A stretch of DNA of 64,000 nucleotides. Source: Streptomyces xantholiticus (GTDB lineage Bacteria > Actinomycetota > Actinomycetes > Streptomycetales > Streptomycetaceae). Position numbers and translations under genes: made by a program. Each line of letters opens with the position of its first letter. The first letter of the stretch is position 1. Below the pieces are notes generated by a model. It searched no databases and was not told where the DNA came from. It saw nothing but the letters and a program-made list of their open reading frames with translations. Of this stretch, positions 17,180-24,083 are shown piece by piece. The DNA lies in assembly GCF_014651015.1 (NCBI RefSeq), contig NZ_BMWB01000027.1, positions 19,956 to 83,955 on the forward strand, in the 5' to 3' direction.

Positions 17180-17395
17180 ATGGAGAGCGAAGAGAGAACT
17201 TCCAAGCCTGGAACCCACACATTGGGGACCTGCTTGTCCGAGACCCCTTGCGAGCCGTCGGCCAAACCCGGTTGCTCCGAGTGCCTGTCCATATCGGTAG
17301 CCCGCGAGAACGCCCGCTCCACGTTCGACTACAGCGCCGTATCCGACGCCAATGTGCGGATGCGCCAGCACCACGCAGCGTCGCACGCGTCATGA
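17180..17395 (+). CDS. Small element protein with CxxC-type core
   Basis: A 71-residue protein. The conserved-looking part is PGCSECLSISVARENARS followed by SAVSDANVRMRQHHAASH, a pattern found in small proteins near XRE/DUF5753 genes of actinomycete integrative elements. The cysteines (CLSETPCEPSAKPGCSEC) and terminal histidines could bind zinc. Function unknown. The start ATG 17180 follows GATGGCGCC with a weak ribosome site. The stop overlaps the next start by ATGA (17392-17395), which argues that both small frames are real and coupled. Confidence 0.6.
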   Translation: MESEERTSKPGTHTLGTCLSETPCEPSAKPGCSECLSISVARENARSTFDYSAVSDANVRMRQHHAASHAS

Positions 17396-17589
17396 GCAAG
17401 GGAATGGGCTCCAGGCTCTTCGCCGACCGACCCCTGATGACCATGCGGGTCTCTCGCGACTCAGGGCAGACCTGGGGGCCGGAGCAGGCCGTGGCCACGA
17501 CGGACGGTCTTCCGCCCCTACTCACAAGCGCTTGGCCGCCGTGCGAGTGCTGGCGATGCACGGAACGCGGCCAAGGTTCCAGGCGCTGA
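17392..17589 (+). CDS. Small element protein with PPCxCxxC end
   Basis: A 65-residue protein starting at ATG 17392, overlapping the previous stop. It begins MSKGMGSRLFADRPLMTMRV and ends with PPCECWRC, a pattern shared by small unannotated genes in Streptomyces integrative elements. Short and without known function; the cysteine triplet suggests metal binding. Support comes from the ATGA coupling, the family-like pattern and the same order relative to its neighbours as in other elements (from memory). It could still be decaying, given the state of the element. Confidence 0.5.
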   Translation: MSKGMGSRLFADRPLMTMRVSRDSGQTWGPEQAVATTDGLPPLLTSAWPPCECWRCTERGQGSRR

Positions 17590-17608
17590 ACTCATCAAGC
17601 CGCGTTCA

Positions 17609-17875
17609 TTGGTTCGTGGCACATGGGAAGAGGCAAAGGAAGCAGCGGCATGGCTCGGGGAACAGTTGGCCGAGTACTCGCACCGGTTCGCCTCCGAGCG
17701 AGACCGGGACACCACCCACCTGACCATGCGCGTCTACTCCGCTGCTGAGCGGCTGGACTCGGGGGCTGATGTGTCGCTCGGCTTCTACATTGAACGCCCC
17801 TCGTATCTGTCCCTGGCAGTCGCGGCGTGTTCCCCGAATCGCTCTAAACCTGAACTGGCGTGCCCTGCCCGGTAG
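17609..17875 (+). CDS. Small conserved element protein (YSHRFA family)
   Basis: An 88-residue protein. Visible features are TWEEAKEAAAWLGEQL, YSHRFASERDRD, the helical SAAERLDSGADVS and the terminal ACSPNRSKPELACP. The last motif is typical of a small protein family found next to XRE/DUF5753 genes in actinomycetes. TTG 17609 is used because no ATG/GTG lies in frame nearby, so the start is uncertain. It is the last gene before the hairpin at 17891. No enzymatic motif is present; function unknown. Confidence 0.55.
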   Translation: MVRGTWEEAKEAAAWLGEQLAEYSHRFASERDRDTTHLTMRVYSAAERLDSGADVSLGFYIERPSYLSLAVAACSPNRSKPELACPAR

Positions 17876-17890
17876 TCGAAGCAACAAAGA

Positions 17891-17913
17891 AGCCCCGGCC
17901 AGTGGCCGGGGCT
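17891..17913 (+). terminator. Terminator ending the element operon
   Basis: A 10-bp perfect GC stem (17891-17900 with 17904-17913), 3-nt loop and T-rich tail (GTTCCTTTGGTTGGTT). It lies 16 bp past the stop of the last small gene. Confidence 0.88.
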
Positions 17914-17995
17914 GTTCCTTTGGTTGGTTAGAGCAGTGCGCGGAAGGGGTTGGCATGGGTGACTGGTTCCGGCCGCTTCACTGGCTCGGGGGCAG

Positions 17996-18301
17996 GTGCC
18001 TGCTCAGGTGCAGGGCGGTAGGCGTCCAGACGGACGACCTTGGTCCCGATGCATTGCCGGACAAGGGCGGGTGTCCTACTGCAAGGCGCACTCGCTCCGG
18101 CACTACTACGGGTCCCGGCTCCTCTACGCCGGAGTCCCCGAGAACGACGTTGCCGACTGGATGGGTCATAGCAGCACGGACGTGCTCAGGGAGCACTACC
18201 ACGACATCTTCGAAGGGGCAGAGCAGCGCGGCCGGGCAGCCATCGCAACCATGCTGACGCCCGGCGCGGACGAGCCCACGGAGGCGTCAGAGGTCGCCTG
18301 A
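17996..18301 (+). pseudogene. 5'-truncated tyrosine recombinase (phage-type integrase)
   Basis: Only the C-terminal catalytic end survives. HSLRHYY carries the HxxR box, MGHSS the second conserved His, and EHYHDI the probable tyrosine nucleophile. The first catalytic Arg, the core-binding and arm-binding domains and the start codon are missing; upstream sequence up to the hairpin at 17913 shows no integrase similarity. The fragment lies next to the right attachment duplicate, where the int gene of such elements normally sits, and is followed by a hairpin at 18312. The protein could not recombine DNA, so the element is fixed unless helped in trans. Confidence 0.85.
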
Positions 18302-18311
18302 TCCACGTACG

Positions 18312-18348
18312 ACAACAGCCCCCGGCGAAATGCCAGGGGCTGTGTTGT
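18312..18348 (+). terminator. Terminator after the integrase fragment
   Basis: A hairpin of ACA/TGT plus GCCCC/GGGGC arms with a GAAAT-containing loop and a following TGTTGTTTG tract. It lies 10 bp past the integrase stop. Confidence 0.75.
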
Positions 18349-18499
18349 TTGTGCTGGTCAGCGGGCATTTCCGGGGCGCTGGCTCCCCAGGATTCCCCAG
18401 CATGACACCCAGAAACGGCCTTGATCAGGCCGCAACGGGCAGGAAGCCCGAGAGCGGCCCTCCGGCCCCTCAAAACGCTCCTGACCTGCAAAAACCCTG

Positions 18500-19657
18500 C
18501 TAGGGAAGGTTCCTTGCCATGACTATCCGCTGGACCTGATTCGTGCCTTCATAAATCTGCGTGATCTTGGCGTCGCGCATCATGCGCTCCACCGGGTAAT
18601 CGCGGGTGTAGCCGTAGCCGCCCAGGAGCTGGACCGCGTCCGTCGTGACCTCCATCGCCACGTCCGAGGCGAAGCACTTGGCGGCCGCGCCCTGGAAGGT
18701 GAGGTCGGCGTCGCCGCGCTCCGACTTCGCCGCGGCCGCGTAGGTGAGCTGGCGGGCGGCCTCGATCTTCATGGCCATGTCCGCGAGCATGAACTGGATG
18801 CCCTGGAAGTCGGCGATCGGCTTGCCGAACTGCCTGCGCTCGTGGACGTAGCCCTTGGCGTAGTCGAGGGCGCCCTGGGCGATGCCGAGGGCCTGGGCGG
18901 CGATGGTGATGCGGGTGTGGTCCAGCGTCTTCATCGCGGTGGCGAAGCCGGTGCCCTCCGCGCCGATCATGCGGTCGGCGGGGATACGGACGTTGTCGAG
19001 GTAGACCTCGCGGGTCGGGGAACCCTTGATGCCGAGCTTCTTCTCCGGGGCGCCGAAGGAGACGCCCTCGTCCGACTTCTCGACGACGAAGGCGCTGATG
19101 CCCCTGGAGCGCATCGAAGGGTCGGTGACGGCCATGACCGTGTAGTACTCGGAGACGCCGGCATTGGTGATCCAGCGCTTCACGCCGTTGAGGACGTAGA
19201 AGTCGCCGTCACGGACGGCCTTCGTCTTCATGCCGGCCGCGTCGGAGCCCGCGTCGGGCTCGGAGAGGCAGTACGAGAACATCGCGTCGCCCTTGGCGAG
19301 CGGCCCCATGTACTTCCTCTTCAGCTCCTCCGAGCCGGAGAGAAGGACCGGGAGCGAGCCGAGCTTGTTCACGGCCGGAATCAGGGAGGACGACGCGCAG
19401 ACGCGGGCCACCTCCTCGATCACGATGACCGCGGCGAGCGCGTCGGCGCCGGCACCGCCGTACGTCTCCGGGACGTGCACGGCGTGCAGGTCGGAAGAGA
19501 TCAGGGCGTCGAGCGCCTCCTGCGGGAAGCGGGCCTCCTCGTCCACCGCGGCGGCGAACGGCGCGATCTTCGCCTCGGCGAGAGAGCGGACGGTCTCGCG
19601 GAGCATGTCGTGCTCCTCGGCCAGGCGGTACAGGTCGAAATCAGCGGTTCCCGCCAA
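18500..19657 (-). CDS. Acyl-CoA dehydrogenase, with element-supplied 3' end
   Basis: A full-length FAD-dependent acyl-CoA dehydrogenase (385 residues) of the short/branched-chain type, removing two hydrogens from acyl-CoA and passing electrons to ETF. Signature motifs: FSYCLSEPDAGSD (FAD/substrate), WITNAGVSEYYTV, RRQFGKPIADFQGIQFMLADM and QLLGGYGYTRDYP. The C-terminal QIYEGTNQ holds the catalytic Glu. It closely resembles Streptomyces AcdH/FadE-type enzymes. The final ~20 codons (18500-18563) are a near duplicate of 15296-15359 with AT-richer synonymous codons (ATT TAT GAA, AAT, GCA AGG, CTT). These were probably brought in by the integrated element and preserve the protein exactly. ATG 19657. 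Confidence 0.95.
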   Translation of the reverse strand: MAGTADFDLYRLAEEHDMLRETVRSLAEAKIAPFAAAVDEEARFPQEALDALISSDLHAVHVPETYGGAGADALAAVIVIEEVARVCASSSLIPAVNKLGSLPVLLSGSEELKRKYMGPLAKGDAMFSYCLSEPDAGSDAAGMKTKAVRDGDFYVLNGVKRWITNAGVSEYYTVMAVTDPSMRSRGISAFVVEKSDEGVSFGAPEKKLGIKGSPTREVYLDNVRIPADRMIGAEGTGFATAMKTLDHTRITIAAQALGIAQGALDYAKGYVHERRQFGKPIADFQGIQFMLADMAMKIEAARQLTYAAAAKSERGDADLTFQGAAAKCFASDVAMEVTTDAVQLLGGYGYTRDYPVERMMRDAKITQIYEGTNQVQRIVMARNLP

Positions 19658-19835
19658 CGTCTCTCACTCCCCAAGATGTTAACTACCGTTAAGTATTTCA
19701 ATTTTAGACGCCCGCTTCGCGCCAGGCATACGTGAGCTTGGCGACAGCCGCCCCGCCATGGACCGAACCTTCCCTCACGACGGCCCCGGATATGCTCGGG
19801 CGCGCACCTCTCCCGCGTCAGTACTGGAGCACCGC

Positions 19836-21179
19836 ATGGCCCTCAAGATCACCGTGATCGGCACCGGATACCTCGGCGCCACACACGCCGCGGCCATGGC
19901 GGAGCTGGGCTTCGAGGTCCTGGGGCTCGACGTGGTGCCCGAGAAGATCGAGATGCTCGCGGCGGGCAAGGTCCCCATGTACGAGCCCGGTCTCGAGGAA
20001 CTGCTGCGGCTGCACGTCGCCGGGATCGAGGGCTCCAGCGGCCGGTTGCGCTTCACCACCTCCTACGAGGAGGCGGCCGATTTCGGCGACATCCACTTCG
20101 TCTGTGTGAACACGCCGCAGAAGCACGGCGAGTACGCGTGCGACATGAGCCATGTCGACGCCGCCTTCGCATCGCTGGCGCCGCACCTCAAGCGCCCGGC
20201 GCTCGTCGTCGGCAAGTCGACCGTGCCGGTCGGCTCCGCGGAGCGGCTCGCCCGGCTGCTCGAGGAGAAGGCCCCGGCGGGGCCGGACGTCGAGCTGGCC
20301 TGGAACCCGGAGTTCCTGCGCGAGGGCTTCGCCGTCGACGACACGCTGCACCCGGACCGGATCGTGGTGGGGGTGCGGAGCGAGCGCGCGGAGAAGCTGC
20401 TGCGTGAGGTGTACACGACGCCGGTCGGAGAAGGCGCGCCGTTCGTGGTGACCGACTTCCCGACGGCGGAACTGGTGAAGACCGCGGCGAACTCGTTCCT
20501 GGCCACGAAGATCTCCTTCATCAACGCGATGGCCGAGGTGTGCGAGGCCGCCGGCGGCGATGTGGTGAAGCTTGCGGAGGCGATCGGCCACGACGAGCGG
20601 ATCGGCGCGAAATTCCTCCGGGCCGGTGTCGGCTTCGGTGGCGGCTGCCTGCCCAAGGACATCCGCGCGTTCATGGCACGCGCCGGTGAGCTGGGGGCGG
20701 ACCAGGCGCTGACCTTCCTGCGCGAGGTCGACTCGATCAACATGCGGCGCCGCGGACACATGGTGGAGCTGGCGCGGGAGGCCGTGGGCGGCACGTCGTT
20801 CCTGGGGAAGCGGGTCGCGGTGCTGGGCGCGACGTTCAAGCCGGACTCGGACGACGTCCGGGACTCACCGGCGCTGAACGTCGCCGGACAGATCCACCTC
20901 CAGGGCGGCCAGGTCACGGTCTACGACCCCAAGGGCATGGAGAACGCGCGCCGGCTGTTCCCGACGCTCGGCTATGCGGACACCGCCCTGGAGGCGGTGC
21001 GGGGCGCGGACGTGGTGCTGCATCTGACGGAGTGGCGTGAGTTCCGCCAGCTGGATCCGGCGGAGCTGAAGGAGGCCGTGGCCTCGCCGATCATCCTCGA
21101 CGGGCGCAATGCGCTCGACTCGGGGGCATGGCGGGGGGCGGGCTGGACGTACCGGGCGATGGGGCGGCCGCGGGCCTAG
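19836..21179 (+). CDS. UDP-glucose / GDP-mannose 6-dehydrogenase family protein
   Basis: A 447-residue NAD-dependent nucleotide-sugar 6-dehydrogenase, making UDP-glucuronate (or a related uronate) for surface polymers or glycosylated metabolites. Domains: N-terminal Rossmann (VIGTGYLGATHAA), VNTPQK and NPEFLREGF substrate loops, the central dimerisation helix (TAANSFLATKISFINAMAE), catalytic Cys in GVGFGGGCLPKD, and a C-terminal UDP-binding domain (GATFKPDSDDVRDSP). ATG 19836 is chosen because GGAG lies 6 bases upstream and the Rossmann strand begins at once; an upstream in-frame ATG would add 26 non-homologous residues. The exact nucleotide sugar is not certain. Confidence 0.93.
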   Translation: MALKITVIGTGYLGATHAAAMAELGFEVLGLDVVPEKIEMLAAGKVPMYEPGLEELLRLHVAGIEGSSGRLRFTTSYEEAADFGDIHFVCVNTPQKHGEYACDMSHVDAAFASLAPHLKRPALVVGKSTVPVGSAERLARLLEEKAPAGPDVELAWNPEFLREGFAVDDTLHPDRIVVGVRSERAEKLLREVYTTPVGEGAPFVVTDFPTAELVKTAANSFLATKISFINAMAEVCEAAGGDVVKLAEAIGHDERIGAKFLRAGVGFGGGCLPKDIRAFMARAGELGADQALTFLREVDSINMRRRGHMVELAREAVGGTSFLGKRVAVLGATFKPDSDDVRDSPALNVAGQIHLQGGQVTVYDPKGMENARRLFPTLGYADTALEAVRGADVVLHLTEWREFRQLDPAELKEAVASPIILDGRNALDSGAWRGAGWTYRAMGRPRA

Positions 21180-21234
21180 GGCCGTCCGGCGGATCATGTG
21201 ACCGTCCGGTGATGGGATCGTTGTTCTGGTAGCG

Positions 21235-21705
21235 AGGCGCACCCGCGGCTTGCTGAGGATCAACGCCTCGGCAGCACCGCCCCGACGAAGGACTCGCACG
21301 CTCCCGCGGCGGTCTGACCTGCAAAATCCACCTCGCGGGCGAAGGCTGACCTCGACCGCCGGCCCTGCTGATCACACCCGGCCAGTGGGTCGACAGCCCA
21401 CAGATGATCCCAGTGGCGATAAGGCCTACAGCACCCGCCGGAACCGGCGTTACCTGCGTAGCCGCCAGATCAAGCACACCATCCCCGAACCAACGGATCA
21501 GCGTGCCGACCGCCGGCGCCGGGGCAGCCGAGGCGCTCGGCCCGCCAGCTTCGAGAAGGAGACGTGCAAGCGGCGCAACGAGGTCGAGCGCACGATCAAC
21601 CAGCTCAAGCACTCAAGGGCCGTGGCGACGCGCTACGACAAGCGCGCATTCGTCTTCCACGGGACCGTGACCCCAGCCGCGATCCGCCTCTGGCCCAGGA
21701 ACTGA
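21235..21705 (+). pseudogene. IS5-family transposase remnant
   Basis: Degenerate DDE transposase. An early frame reads DEGLARSRGGLTCKIHLAGEG and, after an in-frame stop, ALLITPGQWVDSPQMIP. The main frame resumes with GDKAYSTRRNRRYLRSRQI, then RRNEVERTINQLKHSRAV (with the catalytic Glu) and ends FHGTVTPAAIRLWPRN. The stretch that normally separates these blocks is deleted, and the N-terminal third is absent. No terminal inverted repeats were recognised, so the boundaries are approximate. It sits between the sugar dehydrogenase and an orphan coding fragment on the other strand. Confidence 0.82.
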
Positions 21706-21717
21706 CCGGGGCCCGGC

Positions 21718-21897
21718 TCAGACGCGGTCGATCGCCGCCTGGATCGCGGCACCGGAGAAGTCGATGACCTCCGCAGCCATTCGAAGATCCCCCGGCAGGT
21801 CGTCCAACCGTCCGCCCTCGAGGATCAGGGCGACACCCTCCTGAAACACGACCGTGGCCCCGAGCCGGCGCGTCAACCGGGCGATCACGTCGAGCAC
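21718..21897 (-). pseudogene. Orphan 3' coding fragment beside the IS remnant
   Basis: The minus strand reads VLDVIARLTRRLGATVVF and GRLDDLPGDLRMAAEVIDF before a TGA at 21718-21720, with strong third-position GC. It looks like the C-terminal end of a small alpha/beta protein. An in-frame stop lies just upstream and no proper start or ribosome site exists (GTG 21897 is the only candidate). It probably lost its 5' part in the same events that left the IS remnant. Family not recognised. Confidence 0.4.
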
Positions 21898-21952
21898 CGC
21901 CCCCGCTGAAGTGGGTGACCCATACGGTCACCAGCCCCTGGCCGGCGGACGG

Positions 21953-22693
21953 TCAGCCCTCGTACAGGCCGAGGCCCTCGCCGGCCGTCGCGCGCACCAG
22001 GACGTCGGCCAGCTCCACCGGGGTCGAGAGCATCGGGTAGTGGCCGGTGGCCAGTTCGAAGAAGGTGACTCCGGGCTCGGCGAGCTTGGCGAACCGCGGC
22101 TGGCCGGTGCCGTGCAGCGTGCGGGCGAACTCCAGGCTGAGGCCGTTCGCGAGGCAGAACACCCCGGTGGTCGGGAGCTTGAGCCAGGCGCCGGTCAGCT
22201 CGATCGGCTCCGTGACGGTCCGGACCGGGTGCGGGGTGGCCAGGCGGTGGTAGCGCTCCAGCTCCGCCGGCGGGACGGCATGCACCGCCGGGATCTCCTC
22301 GGGCACCGGGATGACGCCGCCGAGGGCGCGGTCCAGCAGGCCGAGCTGCGGCATCTGCGCCACCACCGACTCACCCGGCTCCGGGAAGCCGGTGTCCACG
22401 AACACCACCCGGGCGACCTGTCCGGGGTGCCGGTCGGCCGCCGCGAGGGCGGGGAAGATGCCGTAGCTGTGCGCCACCAGCACAATCCCCGGGCCCTCCG
22501 CGTCGAGCAGCGCCGCCACGGCGTCGGTGTGCTCGCCCAGCCCGACGCCGGCGGGGTCCTCCCCCGCCCGCTCGGCCATGCCGGGCAAGGTGACCGGAAG
22601 CGCCCGGTGCCCTTGCGTGGTCAGCTCGGCGGCCACCGCCTCCCAGGCCCAGCCACCCATGAAAAGCCCCGGGACCAGCAGAAACGTCGTCAT
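21953..22693 (-). CDS. Alpha/beta hydrolase
   Basis: A 246-residue alpha/beta-hydrolase fold enzyme. It begins MTTFLLVPGLFMGGWAWE (oxyanion-hole glycines), has the nucleophile elbow in VLVAHSYGIFPAL (Ser of H-S-Y-G), a probable catalytic Asp in the VVFVDTGFPEP region or later, and the catalytic His in ELATGHYPMLSTP. It resembles the small esterase/MenH-like proteins abundant in Streptomyces; substrate unknown. ATG 22693 is preferred over the upstream in-frame ATG because GAGGT lies 6 bases before it. Monocistronic. Confidence 0.87.
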   Translation of the reverse strand: MTTFLLVPGLFMGGWAWEAVAAELTTQGHRALPVTLPGMAERAGEDPAGVGLGEHTDAVAALLDAEGPGIVLVAHSYGIFPALAAADRHPGQVARVVFVDTGFPEPGESVVAQMPQLGLLDRALGGVIPVPEEIPAVHAVPPAELERYHRLATPHPVRTVTEPIELTGAWLKLPTTGVFCLANGLSLEFARTLHGTGQPRFAKLAEPGVTFFELATGHYPMLSTPVELADVLVRATAGEGLGLYEG

Positions 22694-23122
22694 GACAGAC
22701 CTCTTTCGATGCATCGTGTGTGCGGTCGGTCAGGACGGTAGGACCTCCCCCTGGGGGAGATTCCAGCCGTTTCCGGCGGCGGGCTCGGCAAGATCCGCCG
22801 GACAGACCGCAGTCGTCGCGACCGGGCCGGTAGGGCTGACGCCCCACGGACCCCGGAACGGCAGCTCCGCGCCGCAGGCGCAACGGGGCGGGCTGCGGCA
22901 GGACGGCGGGCTCGTGCCGCCACGGACCCGGCGGGAGCTTCGCGGCGCAGGCGCGAGCGGGCGGGGCTGCGGCAGGACCGCGAGCTCGCGCCGCACACGC
23001 ACGAGAGCGAGGGCGGGCGGAACGGCGCGCTCGCGCCGCAGGCGCCAAGAGGGCCCGCGCGGCGGTAGCGGGCACCCACCGCACGCCGCCCGGCGGGCGC
23101 AGCCCATGTGGGTGGCGCAGCG
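22694..23122. other. 429-bp non-coding stretch with degenerate GC-rich repeats
   Basis: No supported gene. The stretch is very GC-rich and built of imperfect repeats about 74 bp apart: GGGCTGCGGCAGGAC occurs at 22890-22904 and 22964-22978, and CTCGCGCCGCA/GCAGGCGC motifs recur through 23045. Long open frames exist on both strands, but their composition is Arg/Ala/Pro only, which is what such DNA gives by chance. Confidence 0.6.
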
Positions 23123-23620
23123 TCAGGGCGTATGGCGGGCGCGGTAGGTGCGCATTTTGGTGCGGGCGCCGCAGACGGACATGGAGCACCAGCGGCTGCG
23201 GCGCGCGGGGCTGCGGTCGTAGTACGCCCAGTGGCAGTCCGCCGCCTGGCACGCCTTGAGACGGGTCCAGGTGCCGTCGGCCGTGGCGGCGGCGATGGCT
23301 TCGGCGACGCGGGCGAGAAGCGTGTGCGGGCCGGTGGCGCGGACCGTGGCCGAGCCGTCGGGGGCGATGGCCACGCGCAGCGGGGCGTCGGCGAGGAGCG
23401 CGTCGAGCTCGGTCGACGTGCCGTGGCCGGCGTGTGCCAGGCAGGCGGCGCGAAGCGCCTCCCTGAGGTCGCGCGCGGCAGGGAGGTCGGGCGGGGTGAG
23501 CGCGAAGCGCTCACGGGCATCCGGCGTGTCCAGGGAGTCCACGCCGGTCTCGATGTTCAGCGTGTTGACCAGTGCCTCGATCAGCGCGAGGCCCCCGGGT
23601 GCGGGCGCCCTGTCATTCAT
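23123..23620 (-). CDS. CGNR zinc-finger / ABATE domain transcriptional regulator
   Basis: A 165-residue protein with an N-terminal ABATE (stress-induced regulator) domain, LALIEALVNTLNI at the start, and a C-terminal CGNR zinc finger (CQAADCHWAYYD, WCSMSVCGARTKMRTYR). Four cysteines bind zinc; the family Asn of CGNR is Ala here (CGAR). Such proteins are putative DNA-binding regulators. It is divergent from a VOC gene, with a 15-bp palindrome and flanking half-sites in the shared intergenic region that could be its operator. ATG 23620. Confidence 0.88.
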   Translation of the reverse strand: MNDRAPAPGGLALIEALVNTLNIETGVDSLDTPDARERFALTPPDLPAARDLREALRAACLAHAGHGTSTELDALLADAPLRVAIAPDGSATVRATGPHTLLARVAEAIAAATADGTWTRLKACQAADCHWAYYDRSPARRSRWCSMSVCGARTKMRTYRARHTP

Positions 23621-23629
23621 GCTTGCGAC

Positions 23630-23692
23630 GTTACCTGTTATGCGGGAGCATGCGGTAACCGCGTTACCGGTTGAGAGGGGATACCGGTAACC
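23630..23692. promoter_or_regulatory. Candidate CGNR operator with four GGTAAC/GTTACC half-sites
   Basis: The core is a perfect palindrome GGTAACCGCGTTACC at 23654-23668. It is flanked by GTTACC at 23630-23635 and GGTAACC at 23686-23692, so the outer half-sites lie ~28 bp either side of the palindrome centre. The array fills the gap between the divergent regulator and VOC starts. Confidence 0.6.
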
Positions 23693-23706
23693 AACGAGGA
23701 GGAAGC

Positions 23707-24069
23707 ATGAGCATCGGCAAAGTCGGAGCCGTCGTACTGGACTGTCCCGAGCCCGTCGCCCTCGCCCGCTTCTACGCCGAGCTCGTCGGCGGGACGGTCG
23801 AGGACGACGGCGAGGGTTGGGTGAATCTCAAAGGGGCGGACGGTGCGGAGCTCGCGTTCCAGGCGGCGCCCGGGTTCGTACCGCCGAGCTGGCCGTCGGC
23901 CGAGAAGTCCCAGCAGTTCCATGTGGATGTGATGGTCGAGGACCTGGATGCCGCGGAGGCCGAGGTGCTCGCGCTGGGGGCACGCGTGCTCGACACGGAG
24001 GACCGCAAGCGGTCGTTCCGGGTGTACGCGGACCCGGCGGGGCATCCGTTCTGTCTTTGCGCCTCCTGA
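23707..24069 (+). CDS. VOC family (glyoxalase/dioxygenase-like) protein
   Basis: A 120-residue single-domain vicinal-oxygen-chelate protein with the paired beta-alpha-beta-beta-beta layout: GAVVLDCPEPVALARFYAELVGG in the first half and FHVDVMVEDLDAAEAEVLALGA in the second, ending DPAGHPFCLC. The usual metal ligands of glyoxalases (His, Glu) are only partly present, so it may be a binding or resistance protein rather than an enzyme. ATG 23707 follows GAGGAGGAAGC. Divergent from the CGNR regulator through the putative operator, hence probably under its control. Confidence 0.85.
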   Translation: MSIGKVGAVVLDCPEPVALARFYAELVGGTVEDDGEGWVNLKGADGAELAFQAAPGFVPPSWPSAEKSQQFHVDVMVEDLDAAEAEVLALGARVLDTEDRKRSFRVYADPAGHPFCLCAS

Positions 24070-24083
24070 GCGGGCCGCCCGCG

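Larger units (their letters stand above)
15296..18563. mobile_element. Degenerate site-specific integrative element in the acyl-CoA dehydrogenase 3' end
   Basis: A 3.2-kb segment between two copies of the dehydrogenase 3' terminus spaced exactly 3204 bp apart. Contents in order: attachment duplicate, a ~260-bp leader, six closely packed + strand genes (63-aa protein, DUF6879, XRE/DUF5753 regulator and three small proteins), a terminator, a 5'-truncated tyrosine recombinase, a second terminator, and the other attachment duplicate. Parts of 16780-17000 are visibly lower in GC. There is no replication gene (Rep/Prim-Pol), no TraB/FtsK-like gene and no recognisable Xis, so it is a remnant of a larger actinomycete integrative element or prophage, not a mobile unit. 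Confidence 0.85.

Noticed and set aside
17352..17723. 123-codon alternative frame within the element
   Set aside because: It overlaps two coupled small genes in another frame and lacks their family-like patterns.
22690..23520. Large minus-strand frame spanning the repeat block and CGNR gene
   Set aside because: It is off-frame to the CGNR zinc-finger protein and consists of Arg/Ala/Pro low complexity in the repeats.
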